In this document: one piece after another, positions 1 to 9,339 of the stretch
Position numbering within the stretch: position 1 is the stretch's first letter
Layout of the letters: every line of letters begins with the position of its first letter
Source: Clostridia bacterium
GTDB lineage: Bacteria > Bacillota > Clostridia > Oscillospirales > CAG-272
DNA length: 47,463 bases
Assembly (NCBI GenBank): GCA_017545225.1
Contig: JAFWPR010000014.1
Coordinates: forward strand, 1 to 47,463
Reading direction: 5' to 3'
Program-made: the position numbers and the translations under genes
Notes under the pieces: generated by a model
What the model saw: the letters and a program-made list of their open reading frames with translations, nothing else
What the model was told of the DNA's origin: nothing
Databases searched by the model: none

Positions 1-459
1 ATCCATCCCGGCGCGACCATCGGCCGGCATTTCTTCATCGACCATGGCACGGGCGTCGTCATCGGCGAGACCGCGATCATCGGCGACAACTGCACCCTTT
101 ATCAGGGAGTCACGCTCGGCGGTACGGGCAAGGAATCCGGCAAGCGCCATCCGACGCTCGGCAACGGCGTAATGGTCGGAGCGGGGGCGAAACTGCTCGG
201 CGCGTTCACCGTCGGCGACAACGCGAAGATCGCCGCGGGCGCCGTAGTGCTCCGCGACGTCCCCGCCGATTCGACCGCCGTCGGTATCCCCGCGCGGATC
301 GTCAAAAAAGAGGGCGTCAGAGTCAGGGACGACTTCGACCTCGACCAGGTCAACGTTCCCGACCCCATCGCCGAAGAACTCGCAAAGGTGAAAGAGCGGC
401 TCGCCGCTCTGGAAGGAAAACTCGGCGGAAAAGAGGATCAAAGTGAAAAAGATCTGTAA
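1..459 (+). CDS. cysE: Serine O-acetyltransferase, 5'-truncated by window edge
   Basis: This is the C-terminal 152 residues of a serine acetyltransferase, the enzyme that acetylates L-serine with acetyl-CoA in the first step of cysteine synthesis. The reading frame is open from base 1. It shows the left-handed beta-helix hexapeptide pattern, the [13 protein letters not shown] segment that carries the catalytic His-Asp, the [12 protein letters not shown] loop and the GIPARIV segment typical of the family. The tail after the helix is charged ([17 protein letters not shown]) and probably helical. The start codon and any T-box or other leader lie outside the window. The next gene overlaps its last 17 bases and cysS follows, so it belongs to a cysteine synthesis and charging operon. 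Confidence 0.93.
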   Translation: MHPGATIGRHFFIDHGTGVVIGETAIIGDNCTLYQGVTLGGTGKESGKRHPTLGNGVMVGAGAKLLGAFTVGDNAKIAAGAVVLRDVPADSTAVGIPARIVKKEGVRVRDDFDLDQVNVPDPIAEELAKVKERLAALEGKLGGKEDQSEKDL

Positions 460-1426
460 AAGCTGCGGCGCGGAAGCGCACCCCCGTGCGAACTTCTGCC
501 GATACTGCGGTTCCTCCCTTATCGTTCCGTACGAACCCCCGCGCTCAAAGGGACGTGCGATAGGCAGTTTCTTCATATATCTCGGTATATGGCTTGCCGC
601 GCAGGTCGTCACGTCCGTCGTGTTTCTGGTTCCGATCACGCTGTCTCTCTTTTCAAACCCGAACCTGATCCGAATGGACTCTGACAAGATTTACGATCTG
701 GTGATGAACAAAACCGCGCAGTACACGACGCTTATTTCCATACTGTCATCCGTTTTGTTTCTTGCGGTCGCGGCAGTCATCTTCACAGTAAGACAAAAAA
801 AGCGCGACGCGCGCGGAGTCGTCCCGGAAAAGAACTATTTCCGCGAGATCGGTTTCATAAAAGCGCCGATTTCGATCTGTGCGGTATCGCTCGTTCTGGG
901 CGTCGCCCTGAACAGGATCGTGACCTATATCGTCGATATCATCCCCTGGCCGGATCTCTTCGTGGAGTCGTTTGACCAGACGTACGAGCCGCTTCTCGGC
1001 GGCGAGTCGTTTATCCTCATTTTCATCGCGACCGTGATAATGGCGCCTGTAACGGAAGAATTCCTCTTCCGCGGGATCGCCTGCTCGCGGTTCACACCCG
1101 CGTTCCCTCACGTCGTGGCGGTCATCTTTTCGTCCCTCGCCTTCGGCATAGCGCACGGCACGCCGATCGCGATAATCTACGCCTCGGCGTTCGGCGTCGT
1201 TCAGGCGTGTATCTTCCTTAGGCACAGATCGCTTTACCCCGTTATGCTCTGCCATTTCGGGTTCAATCTCATTGCGACGCTGGCGCCGGATACGGTCGGG
1301 ACGCTCACGCTTGACCTCGCGGTATTCTGCGTATGCGCCGCCGTGTCGGTCGCGGGGATATGGTTCGTGACCAAAAAGAAAAACGAAGTTCTCCCGGAGG
1401 CAGAAAGAAACCATGAAGCTGTATAA
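443..1426 (+). CDS. CPBP-family intramembrane protease with N-terminal zinc ribbon
   Basis: A 327-residue membrane protein of the CPBP (CAAX protease and bacteriocin-processing) family. Residues 1-23 form a zinc ribbon with C5, C8, C19 and C22. Several hydrophobic segments follow from about residue 40. The family motifs are present: EEFLFR with E205, E206 and R210, a FxxxH motif with H238, and HFGFN with H271 and N275. These are the metal-binding residues of the glutamate-type intramembrane protease. It starts inside cysE and runs 14 bases into cysS, so it is translationally coupled between two cysteine genes. The substrate is unknown; CPBP proteins process prenylated proteins, bacteriocins or anti-sigma factors. 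The zinc ribbon is an extra domain that may mediate protein contacts. Confidence 0.85.
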   Translation: MKKICKSCGAEAHPRANFCRYCGSSLIVPYEPPRSKGRAIGSFFIYLGIWLAAQVVTSVVFLVPITLSLFSNPNLIRMDSDKIYDLVMNKTAQYTTLISILSSVLFLAVAAVIFTVRQKKRDARGVVPEKNYFREIGFIKAPISICAVSLVLGVALNRIVTYIVDIIPWPDLFVESFDQTYEPLLGGESFILIFIATVIMAPVTEEFLFRGIACSRFTPAFPHVVAVIFSSLAFGIAHGTPIAIIYASAFGVVQACIFLRHRSLYPVMLCHFGFNLIATLAPDTVGTLTLDLAVFCVCAAVSVAGIWFVTKKKNEVLPEAERNHEAV

Positions 1427-2852
1427 CACTCTGACAAGAGAAAAGGACGAGTTCGTGACGAACGAGCCGGGCGTCGTGAGGATGTACACCTGCGGCCCGA
1501 CCGTCTATCACTTCGCCCATATCGGAAACCTCCGCACGTATATAATGGAGGACGTCCTCGAAAAGTATCTCGCCTACACCGGCTACGACGTGAAGCGCGT
1601 TATGAACATCACCGACGTCGGCCACCTGACGTCCGACGCCGACACCGGAGAGGACAAGATGCTCGCCGGCGCGCGCCGCGAGAAAAAGACCGTTATGGAT
1701 ATTGCGCGGTTTTACACCGACGCGTTTTTCGCCGACTGCGAAAAACTGAATATCAAAAAGCCGGGAACGGTCGTCCCCGCGACGACGGAGGTCGCCGAGT
1801 TCATCAAGGTCGTCGAAGCGCTGATCGAAAACGGCAGCGCCTACGTCTCGGGCGGAAACGTGTATTTCGATACCTCGAAGCTCGACGAATACTACGTGTT
1901 CAATCGCCACGACGCGGAGGATCTCGAAGAAGGCGTCCGCGAGGGCGTAGGCGTCGACGCGGCGAAGAGGAACAAGACCGACTTCGTCCTCTGGTTCACG
2001 AAATCGAAGTTCGAGGATCAGGAGCTGAAATGGGACAGCCCGTGGGGGCTCGGATATCCCGGCTGGCACATCGAATGCTCCGCTATCAGCATGAAGTATC
2101 TCGGCGAGCGGCTCGACATCCACTGCGGCGGTATCGACAACGCGTTCCCGCACCACACGAACGAGATCGCGCAGAGCGAAGCGTACCTCGGTCACAAATG
2201 GTGCAACTTCTGGTTCCACGTCCATCATCTGAATACGAATCACGGAAAAATGAGCAAATCGTCGGGCGAATTCCTGACCGTCTCCCTGCTTGAAGAGAAG
2301 GGTTACGATCCGCTCGCTTACCGTCTCTTCTGCCTCGGCTCGCACTACCGCAAGAACCTGACGTTCTCGTGGGAGGGGCTCGACGGAGCCGCGTCCTCGT
2401 ACGCGGGGCTCGTCAAAAAAGTCGCCGCGCTCAAAGGCCAGGCGGAGATCGCGGCGGGCGACGAAGAAGAGGCGAAGCGGCTCGAAGCGTTGTTCCGCGA
2501 CGCGCTCGACTCGGATCTGAACACCTCGATGGCACTCACCGCTCTCTACGACGTGTTCAAAGCGAAGATCGCTGACGGCACGAAGCTCGCGCTGATCGGA
2601 AAGTTCGACGAAGTCCTCTCGCTCGGTCTGCTCACCGCCGCCGAAAAGGCGAAAGAGAGCGGGGAAAAGGCCGACGGGAGCGCAGGGATCGACGAAGAAC
2701 TGAAAACGAAGATCGAGGGAATGATAAAAGAAAGAGCGGACGCCAAGGCGGCGAAAAACTACGCTGAGGCGGACCGCATCAGAGACGAGCTCTCCGCTAT
2801 GGGCGTGACGCTCATTGACTCCAAAGAGGGCACGACTTATAAGATAGGCTGA
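1413..2852 (+). CDS. cysS: Cysteinyl-tRNA synthetase
   Basis: Class I aminoacyl-tRNA synthetase of 479 residues that charges tRNA-Cys. The ATP-binding HIGH motif appears as HIGN (residues 36-39), with the KMSKS loop at 279-283. The zinc ligands that discriminate cysteine are C27, C222, H247 and E251 (GWHIECS and HHTNE segments). Length is normal for the bacterial enzyme (about 460-480). The start overlaps the end of the CPBP gene by 14 bases and has GGAGG just upstream. A strong hairpin terminator follows the stop. Placement after cysE is common in Bacillota and ties cysteine supply to charging. Confidence 0.97.
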   Translation: MKLYNTLTREKDEFVTNEPGVVRMYTCGPTVYHFAHIGNLRTYIMEDVLEKYLAYTGYDVKRVMNITDVGHLTSDADTGEDKMLAGARREKKTVMDIARFYTDAFFADCEKLNIKKPGTVVPATTEVAEFIKVVEALIENGSAYVSGGNVYFDTSKLDEYYVFNRHDAEDLEEGVREGVGVDAAKRNKTDFVLWFTKSKFEDQELKWDSPWGLGYPGWHIECSAISMKYLGERLDIHCGGIDNAFPHHTNEIAQSEAYLGHKWCNFWFHVHHLNTNHGKMSKSSGEFLTVSLLEEKGYDPLAYRLFCLGSHYRKNLTFSWEGLDGAASSYAGLVKKVAALKGQAEIAAGDEEEAKRLEALFRDALDSDLNTSMALTALYDVFKAKIADGTKLALIGKFDEVLSLGLLTAAEKAKESGEKADGSAGIDEELKTKIEGMIKERADAKAAKNYAEADRIRDELSAMGVTLIDSKEGTTYKIG

Positions 2853-2862
2853 AAACAAATAT

Positions 2863-2898
2863 GCCGCTGACGTCGGAAAGACGGCAGCGGCTTTTTTT
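2863..2898 (+). terminator. Intrinsic terminator after cysS
   Basis: A 7-bp outer stem (GCCGCTG/CAGCGGC) with an inner CGTC/GACG stem and a GGAAA loop is followed by seven T residues. It ends the cysE-cysS operon and abuts the stop codon of the convergent hydrolase gene at 2897. Confidence 0.9.
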
Positions 2899-3775
2899 AT
2901 TGCGTCATGAAATCCATCATCGCGCGGTTGACTTTCACGGACGCCGGCAGGTCGGGATAGATGACGTTGTGGACGTGGGCGACCTTTTTGTCGTCCTCGT
3001 CGATATCGACGCGGACGTATTTCTTGCCGAATCTGTCGAGGTCCCCGTAAAGACGGAGAACGCCCTCCCTCAGAAAATCGTTCTTGCACGTCGACACGAA
3101 GACCGGGACGGAGAGCGACGCGATATACGTTCTGGGCGAGACGCGCTCGAGCGAGCCCTTTTCCCTGTAGTCTTTGCCGAGCATCCTTTTTTTCATCCCG
3201 CGGCTGAGCTCCTTCTGTTCCCTGTACGCGGCGTAATCGTAACTCGGACAGTTCAGGAGCGCTCCGTCGAGACGGACCCCGCCGAGATCGATCCCGATCC
3301 CGGGATCGCACGCGCCCTCCGCGTTTATGAGGGCGAGATGGCCGCCCGCGCTGTCTCCGCTGATGAAGAACTTTTCCTCTCCGTCAAGCCCGAGTTTTCC
3401 GAGCGACGAGAAGAGAAATCTCAGGAATTCCGCGACGTCGCCGATCTTTTCCCTCGTGCCGACTCCCTTTCCGCCGACGCGGTACTCGACGGACGCGACG
3501 TCGAATCCCTCCTCGAGGAAGGAGACTGCGAACGGGTACGAATCCCTGTGTCTTCCCCTGATATAGTACCCGCCGTGAACGAGGATGAGGAGGATATTTT
3601 TCCTCTTTTCGGGCGGCGCGTAGAACAGATCGAAGACTTTCGCCTCCCCCTCTCCGTACGGCTCGTCGAGAAGAGGGGAATATCTGTCCCACGGCGGCGC
3701 GTTTCTGACACGCCTGTCGTTGACGCGGTAAACGTATTTGTAAAAGAGAGACAGAGCGGGAAACGTGATCTTCAT
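2897..3775 (-). CDS. Alpha/beta hydrolase (HSL/carboxylesterase type)
   Basis: A 292-residue esterase-like protein. It carries the oxyanion-hole motif HGGYY (residues 67-71) and the nucleophile elbow GDSAGG (S142), typical of the hormone-sensitive-lipase branch. A late Asp lies in the CKND segment and a His in AHVHN, completing a plausible catalytic triad. There is no convincing signal peptide, so it is probably cytoplasmic. It is the last gene of the long minus-strand run, 50 bases after the VanY-like gene. That gap holds two small inverted repeats and may contain an internal promoter. The substrate cannot be told from sequence. Confidence 0.85.
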   Translation of the reverse strand: MKITFPALSLFYKYVYRVNDRRVRNAPPWDRYSPLLDEPYGEGEAKVFDLFYAPPEKRKNILLILVHGGYYIRGRHRDSYPFAVSFLEEGFDVASVEYRVGGKGVGTREKIGDVAEFLRFLFSSLGKLGLDGEEKFFISGDSAGGHLALINAEGACDPGIGIDLGGVRLDGALLNCPSYDYAAYREQKELSRGMKKRMLGKDYREKGSLERVSPRTYIASLSVPVFVSTCKNDFLREGVLRLYGDLDRFGKKYVRVDIDEDDKKVAHVHNVIYPDLPASVKVNRAMMDFMTQ

Positions 3776-3793
3776 TTCATCACCCCGAAATAT

Positions 3794-3830
3794 AATCTTA
3801 CGAAAAGATTATTGACGTCTCTCCGTCAAT
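3794..3830. repeat. Two tandem small inverted repeats in a gene junction
   Basis: AATCTT-N5-AAGATT (3794-3810) lies next to ATTGACG-N6-CGTCAAT (3811-3830), which overlaps the stop codon of the VanY-like gene. Neither has a T tract, so they are more likely operator or mRNA-processing structures than terminators. The right palindrome also contains a TTGACG that could be a -35 element for the hydrolase gene. Confidence 0.4.
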
Positions 3831-4755
3831 TATACACCGAATCGATACCGAGATACTCCTCGAGCGTCAGTCCGCTGTCGCGGAGCGGGATCGAGAGCCA
3901 CGTTCCGACGAATCTGACGTGCCACGGCTCGTAGATGAATCCGGTCGACCACTCTTTGCCCTGAGGGTAACGGATGATGAATCCGTATTCCCAGCAGTGC
4001 GCCGCGAGCCACTGTCCTTCCGCGGTGTTTGCGAACGCCTGCGTCGTCGAGTTGACGTCGATCGCGAGACCCGTCTGGTGCTCGCTGTGGCCGGGACGCG
4101 CCGAGAACGTGTCCGCCGCCTCCCTGCCGTCGCGGTCAACGTACGTCTGGTAGAGCCACGACTGAAGCGAGTACGAGCGGTAGTCGGAGATCGAGTAAAA
4201 ACTCAGTCCCTCCGCCGCCGCAGCGGAACACATCGTGTAGAAAGCCGAAGCGCATTCGGGCGTCATCCCGCCCGGATCGTACCACGACGGAAGAGAGTAC
4301 GTTTTGTTGACTATGAGAAGACCGCCTATATACGTGCGCCCTTCCCTGACCTCGATCGGGAAACCCTTGCTCGTGTACCCTACGATCTCACCCGTCGCCG
4401 GAGGCGCGGTCTCGGGGACCGGATCAGGCACAGGGTCGGGCTCAGGTTCGGGATCGGGCTCCGGATACCATATCGGGTCGGGTTCCGGTTCGGGATCCGG
4501 CTCCGGGTCGGGAACCGGCTCCGGATCGGGCGCGGGCTCCGTTACAGGTTCCGTAACAGGCTCTGTTTCCGTTTCGGTTTCGGTTTCGGTTTCGGTTTCC
4601 GTCTCCGTTTCCGTCACGGGCTCCGTCTGCTTTTCGGCAGTCACGGTCGCCGACTCGGTACCCGTCGTCACGGCGGGCGCTTCCTTGTGGCATCCCGCAA
4701 GAAAGACAATTGCCGAAATTATTAAAAATACGGTCGCTGCTCTCATTACTTTCAT
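3826..4755 (-). CDS. D-alanyl-D-alanine carboxypeptidase lipoprotein (VanY type)
   Basis: A 309-residue lipoprotein that probably trims the terminal D-Ala from peptidoglycan stem peptides. The signal peptide ends in a lipobox LAGC with the lipidated cysteine at 22. Residues of about 45-118 are a low-complexity linker of Thr-Glu repeats and then Pro-Asp-Pro-Glu repeats, holding the enzyme away from the membrane. The C-terminal half has the VanY zinc motifs: SARPGHSEHQTGLAIDV (His and Asp ligands) and EPWHVRF (catalytic Glu and His ligand). The start has GAGGG eight bases upstream. It is cotranscribed with dus upstream (22-base gap). There is no vanHAX-type context, so a housekeeping wall role is more likely than glycopeptide resistance. 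Confidence 0.9.
   Translation of the reverse strand: MKVMRAATVFLIISAIVFLAGCHKEAPAVTTGTESATVTAEKQTEPVTETETETETETETETETEPVTEPVTEPAPDPEPVPDPEPDPEPEPDPIWYPEPDPEPEPDPVPDPVPETAPPATGEIVGYTSKGFPIEVREGRTYIGGLLIVNKTYSLPSWYDPGGMTPECASAFYTMCSAAAAEGLSFYSISDYRSYSLQSWLYQTYVDRDGREAADTFSARPGHSEHQTGLAIDVNSTTQAFANTAEGQWLAAHCWEYGFIIRYPQGKEWSTGFIYEPWHVRFVGTWLSIPLRDSGLTLEEYLGIDSVYN
4408..4620. repeat. In-frame low-complexity repeats encoding the TE/DPEP linker
   Basis: Hexanucleotide repeats (GGTTTC/GTTTCC, encoding Thr-Glu) cover about 4560-4612. A degenerate 6-bp Pro-Asp/Glu coding repeat covers about 4408-4550. Because the unit is a multiple of three, slippage would change linker length, not the reading frame. 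Confidence 0.8.
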
Positions 4756-4777
4756 GATCCTGACCCTCTTTCCCGCA

Positions 4778-5761
4778 TTATATCAAACGTGAGAGTATAT
4801 CTCTGAACTCCGCTTCGGTCGAGGCGTGATTTAGCCGGTCCAGCACCGCGGCGGATCCTTTTATCCCTTTGATGAACCTCGCGGCTCTGCCTCTCGATTC
4901 CCTGACGCCGCGTTCCTCTCCGTAGAGCGCGCAGACGTCCCGAAGAAGGCGAACTGCCGCCGAAACTCTTTGTTCCTTCGTCGGCAGAGGCGGGATCTCC
5001 TCGCCCGCGAGCGCCGCTTTTATCCTGCCGAATATCCACGGATCGCCGAGCGCCGCCCGTCCGACGAGCACCCCGTCGCATCCGGTCTCGCGTATCATCC
5101 GGACCGCGCTTTCGGGCCCGTCGATATCTCCGTTTCCGAACACCTCCGCTCCCTCGCCGATCTTCTCCTTCACGGCGCGGATCACGCCGTTGTCGGACGA
5201 CGGGGCGTACATCTGGTCGCGGGTCCGTCCGTGTACCGTTATCCTGTCCGCTCCCGCGGAGACGAGAACGCAGGCGAACTCCGGGGCGGTGACCTCTCCC
5301 TTTTTCCACCCGGCCCTGATCTTTACCCAGAGCGGGATCCCCGCCGCGTGAGCGGCGCGGGAGGTCGCTTCCGTTATCTTTCCGGCGAGGTCGGGATCCC
5401 GCATGAGCGCGGACCCGTCGCCGGACGACACGATCTTTTTCACGGGGCATCCCATATTGATCTCTATCGCGAGCGGCCGCCTTTCCGCGAGCGCCGCCGC
5501 CGCTTCCGCCGTGACTTCGGGATCGTGACCGAATATCTGAAGAGCGCAGGGCGCCTCGCGCGGGTCCGTCGCGGCCAATCCCTCCGTCTTTTTGTCGTTT
5601 CTCGTGAGAGCCGCCGCCGAGATCATCTCGGATACGGCGAAATCCGCGCCGCCCTCCGTACACAGAAGGCGAAACGGCATATCGGTGAATCCCGCCATCG
5701 GGGCGAGCCCGACTTTTATCGCGCGGCTCACGACGGCGTCATCTTTCTGAGCAGCCGCCAT
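4778..5761 (-). CDS. dus: tRNA-dihydrouridine synthase
   Basis: A 327-residue FMN-dependent tRNA-dihydrouridine synthase (DusB-like). Seen motifs are LAPMAGFTDMPFR near the N terminus, the INMGCPVKKI segment with the catalytic Cys, VKIRAGW, ITVHGRTRDQMY, and VFGNGDI followed by VLVGRAALGDPW for flavin phosphate binding. I place the start at ATG 5761 because GGGAGG lies seven bases upstream; a GTG at 5731 is the alternative. The start region overlaps the end of the WG-repeat gene by 34 bases. Dus is a common partner of wall and translation housekeeping genes in Bacillota. Confidence 0.93.
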   Translation of the reverse strand: MAAAQKDDAVVSRAIKVGLAPMAGFTDMPFRLLCTEGGADFAVSEMISAAALTRNDKKTEGLAATDPREAPCALQIFGHDPEVTAEAAAALAERRPLAIEINMGCPVKKIVSSGDGSALMRDPDLAGKITEATSRAAHAAGIPLWVKIRAGWKKGEVTAPEFACVLVSAGADRITVHGRTRDQMYAPSSDNGVIRAVKEKIGEGAEVFGNGDIDGPESAVRMIRETGCDGVLVGRAALGDPWIFGRIKAALAGEEIPPLPTKEQRVSAAVRLLRDVCALYGEERGVRESRGRAARFIKGIKGSAAVLDRLNHASTEAEFRDILSRLI

Positions 5762-7548
5762 CCGACGTCCTCCCGGTACGCGGTCATGATCCCGTCGGAG
5801 CATTCGCTGATAAACGAGTACCCGAACGGCACGACGATGTTGCCCGCCGCGTCGATCACGCCCGCCTTGCCCTCCGCCGTCGTCAGGACGCCGAGTCCCT
5901 CCGAGAACGGCAGGGCGTTTTTGTAGACCGGCTCCGCGATCCACGCGCCGGTGTAGTCCATATATCCGTATTTTCCGTCTTTTTCAAGCAGTATGACGCC
6001 GTCGGAGTACGCCTTGACCTCGTATCCCTCGGGTACCGGGAACCGCCTGCCCTCGCGGTCTATGAGGATCTCCTTCGTGCCGAGATATCTCACGCGGCAG
6101 TCGTAGATATAGTTGTTTCCGTCGATCGACTCGAGGCGGACCCTGACGAGCCCGTGGTCGTAGTAGAAATACCCGATGCTCTCTTTTCCGTAGCTTACCG
6201 GTCCCATGAACGTCTCAAGTATTATCCTGCCGGTGTTGTCCGTCTTCCTGACCTGTATCGGGAACGCCCTGTTCCCCGCGCGGTTGACGAACGCGAGGCC
6301 GCCGTCGAGATAGTACGGCTCGGTCAGCGTACATCCGAGATCCTCAGAGAAATTGTACGCCCGTTCGAACGTGTCCTCGGAGATCGGGTTGTCCCAGACC
6401 TTGTAAGTCCAGTATCCTTTGTGGAACAGCTCTACCTTCCCGTTCGTATCCTTGCGGTAGAGGTTATAGCGCTTCACCGAGAGGGTGAGTCCCGAATCGG
6501 ACAGACCGTAATACGCCGGATAGTCGAACCTCGCCCCGCGCGAGTCGGTGAACTCGTTGAAATCGGAATACGCGAAATACGACCCGTCGTACGAAATGCG
6601 GTAGTAAGCCGTCGAGTCCTCCCTTACGGGATGGCCCTCGACTTTTTCCCTCTCTTCGTCTTCCTTTTTGTCCTCCTGACCCTCTTTGTCGATCAGATCG
6701 CCCTCGACGAAGACCGTCTTGTCCTTTTCGCGCGGTTCGCGCGCGAGAAGAACGCGGGCGTATTCTTCCTCAGGGTCCTCGAACTTCGGGTCGTCCTCTT
6801 TATATACTTTGATCTCTATCTCTTCCCCGTCGTACGTCACGGACTCAGTCGACGACGGCCTCCTGAAGAGCGGCGCGCCCGATCTGTCGCGCTCGTAAGC
6901 GGGAACGAATTCGGTATCGTCGAACTGGAGCAGACGGTCGCCCGCTCCGGAGTAAAGAGTAAGAATATCGCCTTCGTCAACGACTATATATCCCATATAT
7001 ACGTCGAGCGCGGGGCGGTCGACGGTCTTCTCTATCCCCGTCGGAATGAACTCGCCGTACAGGACCTCCTGATCCGGCACGTAATCCGTTTCGATCTTCG
7101 TGCGCAGCGAGAACTTGTCCGACACCTTGAAATTCGGCGTCATCACGGCGATCTTCATCGACGACGCGTCGTACGGAAGATTCGTCGTGCCCCAGCCCTG
7201 TGCCGAGAGGTTCCCGGCGAACGGCAGTACCGGCATCTCTCCCGCGAGAGTCGCCGTATCGACGATCTTGCGGACCGACCCGTTCGGTTCCCGCCTTACC
7301 TCCGCTCTCGCCTCGTCCTCCGTCACGGTCGGCTCTTTTTCCACTCTCTCGAAGATCGGGTTTTCGTCTTTCTTCTCATCCGGGATGAACGGAGCGGAAT
7401 CGTTGTTCCTCGACGGGTCCTTCGCCGCTCTTCCGAGCTCGGAAAGGGAGACGACGAGCGCGGCGCAGACCGCGAAGAAAGCCAATGCGGAGAGAGCGAC
7501 CGATATCGCTTTCCCGACTTTGCCTGAAAACAACGAGCGAATATTCAA
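5728..7548 (-). CDS. WG-repeat membrane-anchored protein
   Basis: A 606-residue protein with one N-terminal membrane segment (about residues 12-38), a charged Glu/Lys/Asp-rich stretch, and a large extracytoplasmic part. The C-terminal region carries WG-type beta repeats (GKYGYMDYTGAWIAEPVY; GKAGVIDAAGNIVVPFGY), which usually form small propeller-like folds. I choose a TTG start at 7548 because AAAGGAGAG lies just upstream and the first residues then lead straight into the membrane segment. An upstream extension would read back through rlmH. Function is unknown; WG-repeat proteins are thought to bind proteins or peptidoglycan. It overlaps dus and lies 23 bases after rlmH. Confidence 0.8.
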   Translation of the reverse strand: MNIRSLFSGKVGKAISVALSALAFFAVCAALVVSLSELGRAAKDPSRNNDSAPFIPDEKKDENPIFERVEKEPTVTEDEARAEVRREPNGSVRKIVDTATLAGEMPVLPFAGNLSAQGWGTTNLPYDASSMKIAVMTPNFKVSDKFSLRTKIETDYVPDQEVLYGEFIPTGIEKTVDRPALDVYMGYIVVDEGDILTLYSGAGDRLLQFDDTEFVPAYERDRSGAPLFRRPSSTESVTYDGEEIEIKVYKEDDPKFEDPEEEYARVLLAREPREKDKTVFVEGDLIDKEGQEDKKEDEEREKVEGHPVREDSTAYYRISYDGSYFAYSDFNEFTDSRGARFDYPAYYGLSDSGLTLSVKRYNLYRKDTNGKVELFHKGYWTYKVWDNPISEDTFERAYNFSEDLGCTLTEPYYLDGGLAFVNRAGNRAFPIQVRKTDNTGRIILETFMGPVSYGKESIGYFYYDHGLVRVRLESIDGNNYIYDCRVRYLGTKEILIDREGRRFPVPEGYEVKAYSDGVILLEKDGKYGYMDYTGAWIAEPVYKNALPFSEGLGVLTTAEGKAGVIDAAGNIVVPFGYSFISECSDGIMTAYREDVGWRLLRKMTPS

Positions 7549-7571
7549 ATCTCTCTCTCCTTTCGCGAATA

Positions 7572-8054
7572 CTATTTGTGATATCCGGTCCCGCGTCTGA
7601 TCTCCGAAGCGCGGTAGACCGCCTCGTAAAGCATCACCCTGGCGAGCTCGTGCGGGAACGTCATTTTCGACATCGAGAGTCTCTCGCGGCACTTCTCTTT
7701 TACGCGCTCCGACAGACCGTGCGAGGAGCCGATGATGAAGCAAACCGACGAGGAGCCCGTGTTCTTGACGTCCTCAATCATGCGGGACAGTCCGAGCGAA
7801 TCGACCTCTCTGCCCTCAATGCAGAGAGCGATCGCGTACGCTCTTTTCGGGATCGCAGAAAGGATCCGCTCTCCCTCTTTTTCAAGCGCGTCGGCGATCT
7901 GCGCCGCAGACGGGGACGAGGGAGTCTTTTCCTCTTTGATCTCGATCTCGTCGACTTTCCACGACGCGGAAAGCCGCTTTTTGTATTCGTCCGCGGCGTC
8001 CCTGAAATACTTCTCCTTCAGGGAACCGACGGCGACGACGGTGAGATCCGCCAC
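7572..8054 (-). CDS. rlmH: 23S rRNA (pseudouridine1915-N3)-methyltransferase
   Basis: A 160-residue SPOUT methyltransferase that modifies pseudouridine 1915 of 23S rRNA. It has the knot motifs FIIGSSHGL and MTFPHELARVMLYEAVYRA, and ends in the conserved GTGYHK. Length is normal. The start is GTG at 8054, one base after the galactokinase stop, with AAGGGTGA upstream, so it is translationally coupled. Confidence 0.96.
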   Translation of the reverse strand: MADLTVVAVGSLKEKYFRDAADEYKKRLSASWKVDEIEIKEEKTPSSPSAAQIADALEKEGERILSAIPKRAYAIALCIEGREVDSLGLSRMIEDVKNTGSSSVCFIIGSSHGLSERVKEKCRERLSMSKMTFPHELARVMLYEAVYRASEIRRGTGYHK

Positions 8055-8055
8055 G

Positions 8056-9339
8056 TCAGATCACCCTTACCGCCCCCGCGGGACGGACCGAGAGGATATA
8101 GCAGGCGCCGTCGCCGAAAACGGAATCCATCAGCGCCTTGTATTCTCCCGCGAACTCGAGCGGAACGAACGCCTGGACCGTCCCGGCGAATCCGCCGCCG
8201 TGGACGCGGTGAGCGGCCTTTTTCCCTCTCAGGAAATTGTCGGACAGACAAAGTGCGAGCGAAAGGCCCTGCTCTCTCACGTTCTGCGTGGTATATACGT
8301 TCTGAAGATATTTGAAAGAGGAATTGCCGCTCTCGTTTATGCCGCAGAGGAACGCGCCGACGTCGCCGCGCTTGATCGCCTCCACCAGTTCTCCGACGCG
8401 ATTGTTCTCGCCGATGAAGTGAAGGGCGCGCAGGATCGCGCGGTCGCCGCACTTTTCTCTCAGCCCGCCGATCTTGCCGACAACGTCCGCGGTCGTGAAG
8501 CCGCGCATTACCTCGCCTCCGAGACAGGCGGCGACTTCCTTCATCTCACGCGGAACGGACGCGTAGTCCTCGTTGAGGTCGGCGTGGTTGCCGCCCGTGT
8601 TTACGACGCAGAGAGAATACCCGTGCGCGGTGAGGTCAAAATCGAGCGCCTCGATCACGGGATTTGAAGGATCTTCGAAATCAATTGTAATGAACCCGCC
8701 GACGGCGCACGCCGTCTGGTCCATCAGCCCGCAGGGTTTGCCGAAGAACACGTTCTCCGACCACTGGGCCATCTTCGCGATCTCAACGTTCGGGACCTCG
8801 CCTCCGCAGTAAAGGTGATTGAGGATATTGCCTACCATAACCTCGAACGCGGCGGATGACGAAACGCCGGAGCCCTTGAGGACGTTAGACGTGGTGTAAG
8901 CGGTAAAGCCGCCGACTTTATGACCCGCGTTCTCGAACGCGCGTCTCATGCCCGCGATGATCGAGGCGGAGGTGAAGTATTTCGAGGGATCGGGCGATTC
9001 CGAGTCCTTTTCGGTCACGACGTCCTCGTCGAAGCCCTCGCTCTTTATCCTTATCACGCCGTCGGCGGACGGAGCCGCTGCGGCGATTATATCGAGATTG
9101 ACGGACGCGGCGATGACTCTGCCGTGATTGTGATCCGTGTGGTTGCCGGAGATCTCGCTTCGGCCGCCCACGGAATAAAGCGAAACGTCGCCCTCCGCGC
9201 CGTAGAGTTTTTCATATTTGTCGAGCAGAGCGAGATATCTTTTCCTCTCCCCCGTCGCGTCGGCGATCGCGAGGCGCGCCGCCGTCTCTTTGTCGGGGAA
9301 ATTCTCCCCTACCGTTCTTTTCAGCTCTTCGATCTTCAT
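8056..9339 (-). CDS. Galactokinase-family (GHMP) sugar kinase
   Basis: A 427-residue GHMP kinase. The galactokinase signature is present in divergent form at residues 59-73 (GRSEISGNHTDHNHG). The phosphate loop is GSGVSSSA (156-163), CGLMDQ carries the catalytic Asp at 207, and the C-terminal GHMP motif reads RVHGGGFAGTV. Galactose phosphorylation to galactose-1-phosphate is the best guess, but the Ser replacements in the signature mean another hexose is possible. Its ATG overlaps the ruvX stop as ATGA. No galT or galE is in the window. Confidence 0.85.
   Translation of the reverse strand: MKIEELKRTVGENFPDKETAARLAIADATGERKRYLALLDKYEKLYGAEGDVSLYSVGGRSEISGNHTDHNHGRVIAASVNLDIIAAAAPSADGVIRIKSEGFDEDVVTEKDSESPDPSKYFTSASIIAGMRRAFENAGHKVGGFTAYTTSNVLKGSGVSSSAAFEVMVGNILNHLYCGGEVPNVEIAKMAQWSENVFFGKPCGLMDQTACAVGGFITIDFEDPSNPVIEALDFDLTAHGYSLCVVNTGGNHADLNEDYASVPREMKEVAACLGGEVMRGFTTADVVGKIGGLREKCGDRAILRALHFIGENNRVGELVEAIKRGDVGAFLCGINESGNSSFKYLQNVYTTQNVREQGLSLALCLSDNFLRGKKAAHRVHGGGFAGTVQAFVPLEFAGEYKALMDSVFGDGACYILSVRPAGAVRVI

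Noticed and set aside
3826..4755. Vancomycin resistance cluster
   Set aside because: Only a VanY-like carboxypeptidase is present; no vanH, vanA/B-type ligase, vanX or vanRS is near it.
5762..5944. Longer N terminus for dus (start at 5944)
   Set aside because: The extra residues are Arg/Gly-rich shadow of the WG-repeat gene; GGGAGG before ATG 5761 fits the family length.
7549..7743. Longer N terminus for the WG-repeat protein (start at 7743)
   Set aside because: It would read through rlmH in another frame and give an Arg-rich stretch. TTG 7548 has a good ribosome site and leads into the membrane segment.
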